Shown here piece after piece: positions 26,886 through 34,477 of a stretch of DNA of 64,000 bases (positions are counted from its first letter, which is position 1; each line of letters starts with the position of its first letter). The translations under genes and the position numbers were made by a program. The notes below the pieces were generated by a model that ran no database searches, had not been told where the DNA came from, and saw only the letters and a program-made list of their open reading frames with translations. Origin of the DNA: Lachnospiraceae bacterium (GTDB lineage: Bacteria; Bacillota; Clostridia; Lachnospirales; Lachnospiraceae); assembly GCA_015057625.1 (NCBI GenBank), contig SVDZ01000002.1, forward strand, positions 1 to 64,000, read 5' to 3'.

Positions 26886-27210
26886 GTTATGTAAACTGAA
26901 ACTTGCTTTATATACATACCAGATTCAAATTTCTGTTCTGGTATGTATGTTTTTTATTTAAATATAAGTGTTATGTAAACTGTATTGTAGAATTATACCT
27001 ACTAGATTCAATTTTTTGTTCTGGTAGGTATGTTTTTTTGATTGAAAATCTAGTTATGTAAACTCCTGCTTGAATAACTATACCTACCAGATTTGATTTT
27101 TAATTCTGGTAGGTATAGATGCTAGTTTGTTGAAAAATATTGCTGTCGTTATGTTAACTTATTTATGATTTTCATACCTACCAAATTCGATTTCCTGTTC
27201 TGGTATGTAT
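26886..27210. repeat. Four-unit repeat array with conserved box and hairpin
   Basis: This gene-free gap (26821-27392) holds four units starting at 26886, 26970, 27053 and 27148. Each has a box GTTATGTAAACT (the last unit GTTATGTTAACT), 14-18 variable bases, and a 12-bp hairpin with an 11-13 base loop. The hairpins are 26912-26948, 26995-27031, 27080-27116 and 27174-27210. In unit 1 the fifth pair is A-T; in units 2 and 3 it is C-G; unit 4 has one mismatch there. Units 1 and 2 are followed by T runs and could act as terminators for the sufC/sufB-like operon. Function unknown. Confidence 0.8.
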
Positions 27211-27301
27211 ACAACATCTGATGTATGCTCCTAGAATATTGTATTTTTGTTTGAGGCTTTTCATCATAGTTGTAAAAATTTTGTGAAAACAAATCTAACA
27301 A

Positions 27302-27328
27302 TTGACATATACCCCCTAGGGGTATAAT
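27302..27328 (+). promoter_or_regulatory. csoR: csoR promoter with embedded CsoR operator
   Basis: TTGACA at 27302-27307 and TATAAT at 27323-27328 flank a 15-bp spacer. The perfect palindrome TATACCCC-CTA-GGGGTATA (27308-27326) fills the spacer and overlaps the -10 box. This C/G-tract palindrome matches the known form of CsoR-type operators. Apo-CsoR bound here should block RNA polymerase, and copper should release it. Confidence 0.85.
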
Positions 27329-27392
27329 ATGTGAGGTATAAGCTAGATGTAACAATATTTAAAATACTTTAATTTTGTGAGGTAATACTAAT

Positions 27393-27701
27393 ATGAGTGA
27401 TAAAAAATGTTGCCATGAAGAAGAAAAAACAAAAGAAAGAAGCGAGAAAGAATATAAGGATTTAATTAACCGGCTTAGCAGGATAGAAGGACAGGTCAGA
27501 GGTGTTAAAAATATGATTGAGAGTGATGCATACTGTACTGATATTTTAGTTCAGGTTTCAGCAGTTACGGCAGCACTGAATAGCTTTAATAAAGTCTTGT
27601 TATCTAATCATATAAAAACCTGTGTTGCAGATAATATTAAAAATGGGAATGATGAAGTGGTTGATGAACTGGTGAATGTATTGGCAAAATTAATGAGATG
27701 A
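27393..27701 (+). CDS. csoR: Copper-sensing transcriptional repressor CsoR
   Basis: A 102-residue all-helical DUF156-family repressor. The copper ligand set Cys48 (AYCTDIL), His73 (SNHIKTC) and Cys77 is complete, which fits Cu(I) sensing rather than the nickel (RcnR) or persulfide (CstR) branches. The family signature RLSRIEGQVRGVKNMI is present. The N-terminus has an extra Cys6-Cys7-His8 that might also bind metal. GTGAGGT at 27378-27384 precedes ATG. It is preceded by a perfect CsoR-type operator and followed, five bases after the stop, by a 0.9-kb block of foldback repeats and then copA. Confidence 0.94.
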   Translation: MSDKKCCHEEEKTKERSEKEYKDLINRLSRIEGQVRGVKNMIESDAYCTDILVQVSAVTAALNSFNKVLLSNHIKTCVADNIKNGNDEVVDELVNVLAKLMR

Positions 27702-27706
27702 TAGAA

Positions 27707-28053
27707 TTTTCAAAAAGTATAGTTTTTGAAACAATCCTCTGCTTAAGATTCAGTCTTTCACCGTATACCTGCAAATGTTTTTTCTGAAACGCAAACAAGC
27801 ACTAAGGTTATATCTTCAAAAGAATATTAATTCCTCGCCCGCATACATACGCGGGTTCTCTTGATGACAACCCGCGTCGAATGCTAAATTTCGAGGACTT
27901 GTAATCCTCGAAATTTGACTCGGATTAATCTTCTTTTATCAGATAACCTTAAAGTACTTGTTTCAATGTTATCAGAAAAAACATTTGCAGGTACACGGTA
28001 TCAATCCTGAATCTTGCGCAGATATACGTTTCATAAAGTATAGTTTTTGAAAC
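27707..28053. repeat. Foldback element C2 between junction palindromes
   Basis: Junctions at 27707-27732 and 28028-28053 (each ending TGAAAC with a TATA centre) enclose 295 bp. Its left arm (about 27735-27832) is complementary to its right arm (about 27920-28024), for example around CCTGCAAATGTTTTTTCTGA. The tip has two hairpins: 27849-27857/27869-27877, and the 12-bp stem 27886-27897/27905-27916. The arm sequences differ from those of C1 and C3, but the architecture, the second tip hairpin and the junctions are the same. No plausible coding sequence. Confidence 0.75.
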
Positions 28054-28379
28054 ATAGATACGTTGCTTTCAGAATACTAAATCGCAATTATATAAATGTT
28101 TTCTCGAAACAGTTCGACATAACTTGAAGGATTATTTCTCAAAAGAAGTATGATTCTTGCCCGTGCAAATCGCCAGAGTTTTCTTGATGAAAACTCTGGC
28201 ACTTGCACTAAATTTCGAGGACCTGTAATCCTCGAAATTTGACAGCAAATCATCCTTCTTTTATCGAAATCCTTCGAAGTTTGTCTCAATCGTTTTTCGA
28301 AATCCATTCACATAATTGTTCTTTACGTATTCCCGAAAGCAACTGTAATTCACGTTTCAAAAAGTATAGTTTATGAAAC
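28028..28379. repeat. Foldback element C3, inverted copy of C1
   Basis: Junctions at 28028-28053 and 28354-28379 enclose 300 bp. The outer stem pairs GTTGCTTTC near 28062 with GAAAGCAAC near 28334 and continues imperfectly inward for roughly 100 bp per arm. The forked tip has stems 28173-28183/28189-28199 and 28210-28221/28229-28240. The element is close to the reverse complement of 167-466 along its full length. An apparent minus-strand reading frame at 28077-28307 is a by-product. Confidence 0.8.
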
Positions 28380-28619
28380 ACAGCATCGTCACGGGAAAGG
28401 CTATGCAATAATGAGATGAGACGATAGCGAGGCTTTCGTTATGACGAGCATTCTAGCTTCGAACGCGAAAGCATGTGTTTGAGCTCCGAAGGAGCGAGTT
28501 ATGCGAAGCGTTCGATAATAAGCGAATGCGAGGAATAGAAAACGATGCGTGTCTCAGATTATTATTGTATAGCCTTTCAGGGACGATGCGTCTGTTTTAA
28601 AAAGTATTCATTTTGAAAA
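28354..28619. repeat. Foldback element C4 before copA
   Basis: Junctions at 28354-28379 and 28594-28619 (the latter degraded) enclose 214 bp. The arms at about 28380-28422 and 28549-28593 pair (ATCGTC, GAAAGGCTAT and CAATAAT words with their complements). The tip differs from C1-C3 and is the GC-richer TTTGAG...CCGAAGGAG...AATAAGCGAATGCGAGGA segment also seen at 16-75. The right junction ends 18 bp before the copA start codon, so it overlaps the expected copA leader. Confidence 0.7.
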
Positions 28620-28637
28620 TAAGAATAGGAGTTAATT

Positions 28638-31364
28638 ATGGATAGATATGAAGTTACAGGTATGAGCTGTGCAGCGTGCCAGGCGAGAGTGGAAAAGGCA
28701 GTTTCCAAACTTGAAGGTGTCGACAGTGTGTCGGTTAATCTTCTCACAAACTCTATGCAGGTTGAGGGCTGCGCAAACGAAAAAGAGGTAATAGATGCAG
28801 TTACAAAAGCCGGATATGGTGCAAGAAAAACAGGTGGCACATCAAAAACAGGTGGCACATCAAAAACCGGAGCTACATCAAGCGCAGGAGCTACATCAAA
28901 TCAAGAAATTGAAAGCGTAGATGAGACTGCTTTTGCAGATAAAGAGACGCCCAAAATGATAAAGAGGCTTGTATTTTCTGTCATTTTTCTGATACCGCTA
29001 ATGTATATTTCTATGGGACATATGATGTTTGGGTGGAAACTCCCATCTTTTTTTGATGGAAACACGGTGGGAGTTGTTATTGTTGAAATGCTTCTTGCCA
29101 TTATTGTTATGGTGATAAATCAGAAGTTTTTTATAAGTGGGACTTTGAGCCTTTTGCATGGTGGACCTAATATGGACACTTTAGTTGCTATGGGATCCGG
29201 AGTTTCTTTTCTATATAGTTTTGTAGCTTTACTTTTTATGAGTAAAGCGCAGAGTGTCAATAATGAGGCACTGGTTTTGGAATATATGCATGATTTGTAT
29301 TTTGAGTCTGCGGCTATGATTGTGACTCTGATTACGGTGGGAAAAACCCTTGAAGCTTACTCAAAGGGAAAAACTACAAATGCGCTTAAGTCATTGATGA
29401 AACTTAAACCCAAGACAGCAATAAAGATTATAAAAAACGGTGATGGAAGCGTTGAGGAGAGAGAAGTCTTAATCGAAGAAATAAATGTCGGAGATATTTT
29501 TGCAGTGAAGCCTGGGGCTTCTGTTCCTGTGGATGGAATTGTGATAGATGGGTATAGTAGTGTGGATGAATCAGCTATTACAGGTGAGAGTATTCCCGTT
29601 GATAAGGTTCCGGGAAATACAGTTACATCTGCAACCACGAATACTCAGGGTTATTTGAAGTGCGAGGCTACAAGGGTCGGAGATGACACAACCCTTGCCC
29701 AGATTATTCAACTGGTCAGTGATGCGGCTGCGGGGAAAGCTCCGATTGCCGCTATTGCAGACAAAGTTTCAGGAGTGTTTGTTCCTACTGTTGTTGGTAT
29801 TGCAGCGTTTACATTTATTGCCTGGATTATAGCAGGCCAAAGTATATCTTTTGCCATTGCCAGGGGTATTTCAGTTCTTGTAATCAGCTGTCCTTGCGCA
29901 TTGGGACTTGCAACCCCTGTTGCTATTATGGTTGGAAGCGGTGTTGGTGCAAAGAATGGAATATTGTTTAAAAATGCAATTGCCCTTGAGAATGCGGGAA
30001 AGATTTCAAGTCTGGCACTTGACAAGACAGGAACTATTACTGAGGGAAAACCTTTTGTTACAGATGTGATTCTTAAGAATGATATAGATGAAAATGAATT
30101 GTTAACAATTGTGTACAGCTTAGAGAGTAAAAGTGAGCATCCTATTGCGAAGGCCATAGTTGATTATTGTAATGAAAATAATATAAAGAAAAAAGAGTGT
30201 AAGGATTTTACTTCTTACACAGGAAATGGTATTTCAGGAGTAGTGGACAGACAATATTACTGTGGAAATATCAATTTTATAGCATCAAAAATTAATGCAA
30301 TTTCAAGTCGGGGTGAGGATACTGATTTGGCGGAAACTATAGGTATGTTGTCTGAGGAAGAAATAGGTCTTGCAAGAGAGGGCAAAACGACGGTTTTTGT
30401 GTCAGATTCCAATAAAATTCTTGGAGTGATTGCTGTTGCGGATATTTTAAAAAAAGATGCAAAAGATGCAATAAATGATTTAAAAAATATGGGCATTAAT
30501 GTTATAATGTTAACAGGAGATAATGAGCAGACAGCACGGGCTATCGGAGCTAAAGCGGGAGTTTCCAGTGTGGCGGCTGAACTGTTACCGGACGGAAAAG
30601 AAAAGATAATAGGAAGAGAGATGGAAAGAGGCGTAATCACAGCTATGGTTGGAGATGGAATTAATGATGCGCCGGCACTTACAAGAGCAGATATTGGCAT
30701 TGCAATCGGTGCGGGAACGGATGTTGCAATTGATGCGGCAGATATAGTTCTTATGAAGAGCAAAATAGAAGATGTGCCTGCGGCCATAAGGCTTAGCAAA
30801 AAAGTAATTAACAATATTCATCAAAACTTGTTTTGGGCATTTTTCTATAACATAATCGGAATTCCAATTGCAGCGGGAGTGCTGTATCCGACTTTAGGAA
30901 TAAAACTGAATCCAATGATTGGAGCACTTGCCATGAGCTTGTCCAGTGTATGTGTAGTTACAAATGCTCTGAGGCTAAACGGGGTGGATATTTACGGAAA
31001 GAAAAAATTATCCCGGGATAGCGAATCAAAATTAACAAACGATAGTAAATCAGATATAGCAAATGATAATAAAAACAATGATTATAAAAACAATGATTTT
31101 AAAAACAATGATTTTAAAAATAACGAAATAGAAATAAATATGGAGGAATTATCAATGAAGAAGACAATGAAAATTACAGGAATGATGTGTGGACACTGCG
31201 AGGCAGCTGTTAAGAAAGCGCTTGAGGAATTGCCACAGGTTAAGGAAGCAGTTGTGAGTCATAAAGAGGGTACAGCTGTTGTAGAACTTGAAGCAGCGAT
31301 TTCTGATGATGAACTGAAAAAGGCTGTAGAGGAAAAAGACTATACAGTGGATTCAATCGAATAA
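28638..31364 (+). CDS. copA: Copper-exporting P1B ATPase fused to a C-terminal CopZ-like domain
   Basis: A Cu(I)-exporting P1B-type ATPase in the membrane, 908 residues. It starts with a heavy-metal-associated domain with Cys11-Ala-Ala-Cys14. A linker made of 18-bp repeats (GTSKTGG, residues about 64-88) leads to eight expected membrane helices with the CPC ion motif at 418-420. The phosphorylation Asp462 is in DKTGT, and the hinge GDGIND follows. After the last helices come an Asn/Lys/Asp-rich linker of 15-bp repeats and a second metal-binding domain, Cys851-Gly-His-Cys854, close to a free CopZ chaperone. AATAGGAG precedes ATG. It lies downstream of csoR, but no second CsoR operator is visible near it. 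Confidence 0.95.
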   Translation: MDRYEVTGMSCAACQARVEKAVSKLEGVDSVSVNLLTNSMQVEGCANEKEVIDAVTKAGYGARKTGGTSKTGGTSKTGATSSAGATSNQEIESVDETAFADKETPKMIKRLVFSVIFLIPLMYISMGHMMFGWKLPSFFDGNTVGVVIVEMLLAIIVMVINQKFFISGTLSLLHGGPNMDTLVAMGSGVSFLYSFVALLFMSKAQSVNNEALVLEYMHDLYFESAAMIVTLITVGKTLEAYSKGKTTNALKSLMKLKPKTAIKIIKNGDGSVEEREVLIEEINVGDIFAVKPGASVPVDGIVIDGYSSVDESAITGESIPVDKVPGNTVTSATTNTQGYLKCEATRVGDDTTLAQIIQLVSDAAAGKAPIAAIADKVSGVFVPTVVGIAAFTFIAWIIAGQSISFAIARGISVLVISCPCALGLATPVAIMVGSGVGAKNGILFKNAIALENAGKISSLALDKTGTITEGKPFVTDVILKNDIDENELLTIVYSLESKSEHPIAKAIVDYCNENNIKKKECKDFTSYTGNGISGVVDRQYYCGNINFIASKINAISSRGEDTDLAETIGMLSEEEIGLAREGKTTVFVSDSNKILGVIAVADILKKDAKDAINDLKNMGINVIMLTGDNEQTARAIGAKAGVSSVAAELLPDGKEKIIGREMERGVITAMVGDGINDAPALTRADIGIAIGAGTDVAIDAADIVLMKSKIEDVPAAIRLSKKVINNIHQNLFWAFFYNIIGIPIAAGVLYPTLGIKLNPMIGALAMSLSSVCVVTNALRLNGVDIYGKKKLSRDSESKLTNDSKSDIANDNKNNDYKNNDFKNNDFKNNEIEINMEELSMKKTMKITGMMCGHCEAAVKKALEELPQVKEAVVSHKEGTAVVELEAAISDDELKKAVEEKDYTVDSIE
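31155..31364 (+). CDS. copZ: Possible independently translated CopZ-like copper chaperone
   Basis: Inside the 3' end of copA, in the same frame, GGAGG at 31142-31146 stands eight bases before ATG 31155. From there a 69-residue protein MKKTMKITGMMCGHC... would be made, with the length and CxxC motif of a complete CopZ chaperone that carries Cu(I) in the cytoplasm. The DNA just before it consists of four 15-bp tandem units (31071-31130) that look like a former spacer now read through. I infer that copA and copZ were separate neighbours that fused, with the chaperone start retained. Both products may be made. Translation from this site is not proven by sequence. Confidence 0.5.
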   Translation: MKKTMKITGMMCGHCEAAVKKALEELPQVKEAVVSHKEGTAVVELEAAISDDELKKAVEEKDYTVDSIE

Positions 31365-31372
31365 ACGGATTT

Positions 31373-31426
31373 AATTAAATTAACAGAAATAATTAAATTA
31401 ACAGAAATAATTAAATGAACAGATAA
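31373..31426. repeat. Three 18-bp tandem repeats
   Basis: AATTAAATTAACAGAAAT occurs at 31373-31390 and 31391-31408, with a variant at 31409-31426, in the gap between copA and the GH3 gene. Confidence 0.85.
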
Positions 31427-31457
31427 AATATATGAAAAACGAGCGGAGGGAAGGTCT

Positions 31458-34025
31458 ATGGAGTACAAAGCGAGTGTAGATCCAAAGGAAACTGAGAGAG
31501 AAAAAAGACACAATGCATTGGTGCGAAAGATAGCGCCGGAGGGAATTGTTCTATTAAAGAATGAGGGCTTACTGCCCTTGGGCAAAATAGAGAAAATAGC
31601 TCTTTATGGAGCAGGAATCAGGCATACAATAAAAGGCGGAACCGGATCCGGAGATGTTAATACAAGAACGACTGTTAATATCGAGGAGGGATTTGAAAAT
31701 GCAGGAGTTGAGATTGTAACAAAGGCGTGGTTAGATGCTTACGACAAAAAGAACGACATGGCGATTGGGGAGTATATAGAAGATAAAAGAGCTCTTCTTG
31801 CATCAGGTAAAAATTTCATTGATGTAATGCTTAGTAAGGGATTTAAAAGTCCTATTCATGATGTGATTTCGGCAAAGGAAGCTTCAAAGTACAAAGCAGA
31901 TGTTGCCCTGTATGTTATTTCCAGAAATTCAGGGGAAGGAAGTGACAGAGATAATGAGGAAAATGATTATTTGTTAGCTCAAAATGAAATTGAATCCATT
32001 GAGAATCTTGCAAAAGTATACGACAAAGTAATCGTAGCTTTAAATATCGGAGGCGCGGTGGAAACTGAAAAACTTCTTTCGGTAAAAGATGTGGATTCAA
32101 TTATTCTCGTGAGTCAGCCCGGAAATTTCGTGGGGAATATAGTTGCAGATGTAATTCTTGGAAAAACATATCCATCGGGAAAACTTACCACCACCTGGGC
32201 TTACAATTATTCGCAGTACCCGTTTTCGGAAGAGTTCAGTCATTTAAACGGTAATTTAGATGATTCATATTACAAAGAAGGAATATATGTAGGTTACAGA
32301 TATTTTGAGAGTTTTGGAGTAAAACCTGCGTACTGTTTTGGCTACGGACTTTCATATACCGATTTCAAATTAGAGTACAAAAGAATTACCAATGACAAAA
32401 CAAAAATCAAATGTCAGGTTTTAGTGAAAAATATAGGAGAAAAATATCCGGGAAAGGAAGTAGTTCAGTTATATCTGGAAAAACCTAGTAAAAAACTATC
32501 TCAGCCTTCGAAGGTGCTGGTTGGATTTAGAAAGACTCAGGAGTTGACCCCGGGAGATAAAGAAATAGTTGATATTAACTTTGATTTATGTGATTTTACC
32601 TCCTTTGATGAAGCCAGTGCGTCGTATATTTTGGAACAGGGAGATTACAAAGTATTTGTGGGAAACAGCGTTGAGAATACCGAATGTGTTGCTGTTATCA
32701 AACTTGACGAAGATGTCATTTTACAAAAATCCAAAAACTTCTTAAAACAGAAGGAAAGGTTTGAGGAATTGAAAGCTTCGGATGCAATGTTACAGTCAAA
32801 GGTGACTATTGATGAGTCAGCCCTTGATGTGATAGAGATTTCACATTCATGGTTTAATACTGCAGAAGCTGATTATGAAGCAGTGCAGTTTATTCCTCAG
32901 GCGATTGAAGAAGGAAAAGAGTACTCACTTAATGACGTGAAAAATGGCTTAATCACATTGGAACAGTTTGTGATGAGTCTGTCTGTAGATGAACTTGTCT
33001 ATCTTACCAACGGAACATCTTGGGATGTTGAGAATAAAGAAGATGAGAGTATTATCGGAAATTCTGCAAAGAAAGTTCCGGGGGCGGCAGGGGAAATAAC
33101 TGCAAGACTTAAAAATAAGGGAGTAGAAGACCTAGTAATGGCCGACGGACCGGCAGGCCTTAGACTTATTGAAAAGTTTGGTGTAGATAAGGAAGGAAAA
33201 CTTGTAGATGCGGGCTTTGCTATTCCGTTTATGAATGAAATACTTGGAATAGAACCTGCGCCATCAGATAAAGTGGATAAATATTATTATCAATATTGTA
33301 CAGCTATTCCGATTGCCACAATGTTAGCGCAGACCTGGAATATGGAAGCTATAAAGGAACTTGGATATATGATTGGTGATGAGATGGAAGAATTTGGTGT
33401 TCATTACTGGTTAGCACCTGGGATGAATATTCACAGAAATGTTCTTTGTGGTCGAAACTTTGAATATTATTCAGAAGATCCTCTGGTTGCAGGGAAATGT
33501 GCAGCTGCAATGACGAAAGGTGTTCAGAGTCATAAAGGTGTAGCAACTACAATAAAACATTTTGCAATGAATAACCAGGAGGACAACAGACTTCTTTCAA
33601 ATTCAAACGCCACGGAGAGAACTATCAGGGAGATTTATCTTAAAGCTTTTGAAATATGTGTGAAGGAGTCAAAACCTAAAGCTATAATGACTTCTTACAA
33701 TCTGATAAATGGAGTTCATACCGCTTCTAATAAAGAATTAATCAAATATATTCTCAGAGCAGAGTGGGGATTTGACGGAATGGTTATGTCAGACTGGGGA
33801 ACTACAGGATTTGCAATTATGCAAAGAGATACCACTAAAAAAGAAACCCGTTATGATTATTCAGATCCGGTTCAGTGTATCGAAGCAGGAAATGACATAA
33901 TAATGCCGGGCTTTGAAAAAGATATGTTTGATATAAAGGAGGCTGTGTCAAATAATAAACTTGATATCAACGATTTGAGATTTTGTGCAATGAATGTTCT
34001 TGCTTCCAATATGATTTTGTCATAG
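31458..34025 (+). CDS. GH3 beta-glucosidase family enzyme with swapped domain order
   Basis: A cytoplasmic glycoside hydrolase family 3 enzyme, 855 residues, without signal peptide. The order is reversed relative to most GH3 proteins. The C-terminal-type alpha/beta sandwich (APEGIVLLKNEGLLPL near residue 26) and the Fn3-like domain (FGYGLSYTDF near 295) come first; the TIM-barrel domain comes last, with the nucleophile Asp779 in GMVMSDWG and KHFAMNNQE before it. The same order is known for beta-glucosidases of Butyrivibrio fibrisolvens and Ruminococcus albus. It probably cleaves terminal beta-glucosides from imported oligosaccharides; the exact sugar is not determined. GGAGGGA precedes ATG. 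No terminator is seen before the small downstream gene. Confidence 0.92.
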   Translation: MEYKASVDPKETEREKRHNALVRKIAPEGIVLLKNEGLLPLGKIEKIALYGAGIRHTIKGGTGSGDVNTRTTVNIEEGFENAGVEIVTKAWLDAYDKKNDMAIGEYIEDKRALLASGKNFIDVMLSKGFKSPIHDVISAKEASKYKADVALYVISRNSGEGSDRDNEENDYLLAQNEIESIENLAKVYDKVIVALNIGGAVETEKLLSVKDVDSIILVSQPGNFVGNIVADVILGKTYPSGKLTTTWAYNYSQYPFSEEFSHLNGNLDDSYYKEGIYVGYRYFESFGVKPAYCFGYGLSYTDFKLEYKRITNDKTKIKCQVLVKNIGEKYPGKEVVQLYLEKPSKKLSQPSKVLVGFRKTQELTPGDKEIVDINFDLCDFTSFDEASASYILEQGDYKVFVGNSVENTECVAVIKLDEDVILQKSKNFLKQKERFEELKASDAMLQSKVTIDESALDVIEISHSWFNTAEADYEAVQFIPQAIEEGKEYSLNDVKNGLITLEQFVMSLSVDELVYLTNGTSWDVENKEDESIIGNSAKKVPGAAGEITARLKNKGVEDLVMADGPAGLRLIEKFGVDKEGKLVDAGFAIPFMNEILGIEPAPSDKVDKYYYQYCTAIPIATMLAQTWNMEAIKELGYMIGDEMEEFGVHYWLAPGMNIHRNVLCGRNFEYYSEDPLVAGKCAAAMTKGVQSHKGVATTIKHFAMNNQEDNRLLSNSNATERTIREIYLKAFEICVKESKPKAIMTSYNLINGVHTASNKELIKYILRAEWGFDGMVMSDWGTTGFAIMQRDTTKKETRYDYSDPVQCIEAGNDIIMPGFEKDMFDIKEAVSNNKLDINDLRFCAMNVLASNMILS

Positions 34026-34110
34026 AGGAAAAAGAAAAAACATCACATCTTGAATATTAATGTATAAAGAGTTTTAGATAAAAATATAATTTAAAGAGGG
34101 GGAATGCAAA

Positions 34111-34410
34111 GTGGAATACAAATTTAAAATTGTAAAGAGTAATAAGGATTCAAGAAGAATTGTAATTTCAAGCAGTAATCGTTCATATATGGAGGAACCC
34201 AATTCTTTTGTTTATTTAGTTAAAAGGATTCAGAGTGATATTGGAGGTTCTATTGAAAATGTAGGTGATATGCAGTTTAAAATCACTGATGATAAGTATG
34301 GACTTGTATATCAATGGGACGGACTGAACGGAATTAGTGTAGTTTATCCTGAAAGTGTTTCAGAAGAGGATACTCTAAAATTTTTAAATAACTATACTTG
34401 CGATTTTTGA
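34111..34410 (+). CDS. Small hypothetical protein with GTG start
   Basis: A 99-residue soluble protein with no family I recognise. It starts at GTG 34111, eight bases after AAAGAGGGGG (34093-34102). The sequence alternates short beta-type segments (YKFKIVKS, RRIVISSS, MQFKITDDKYGLVYQWD, ISVVYPE) with a helix around FVYLVKRIQSDIGG, suggesting a small alpha/beta fold. There is no signal peptide or membrane helix. It lies 85 bp after the GH3 gene and before the tyrS leader, so it may be the tail of the GH3 transcript. The good ribosome binding site and typical codon use support expression. Confidence 0.6.
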   Translation: MEYKFKIVKSNKDSRRIVISSSNRSYMEEPNSFVYLVKRIQSDIGGSIENVGDMQFKITDDKYGLVYQWDGLNGISVVYPESVSEEDTLKFLNNYTCDF

Positions 34411-34443
34411 AAATGAACCTTATGAAAAATAATTATTTTTAAC

Positions 34444-34472
34444 TTTACAATTAAAAGCGCTTATTATATACT
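34444..34472 (+). promoter_or_regulatory. tyrS: tyrS promoter
   Basis: TTTACA at 34444-34449 and TATACT at 34467-34472 with 17-bp spacing, immediately upstream of the T-box leader. Confidence 0.7.
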
Positions 34473-34477
34473 TTAGA

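Noticed and set aside
26886-27210. Possible CRISPR array
   Set aside because: Only four units; most of each unit is conserved hairpin and box rather than a unique spacer of constant length, and there are no cas genes in the window.
28077-28307. 76-codon minus-strand open frame
   Set aside because: It lies wholly within foldback element C3, has no ribosome binding site and is explained by the arm sequence.
27702-28637. Insertion sequence between csoR and copA
   Set aside because: No transposase reading frame is present on either strand; the block is made of foldback units only.
30257-30814. 185-codon minus-strand open frame opposite copA
   Set aside because: Antisense to the conserved ATPase domain, low-complexity Ser/Ala/Ile composition and no ribosome binding site.
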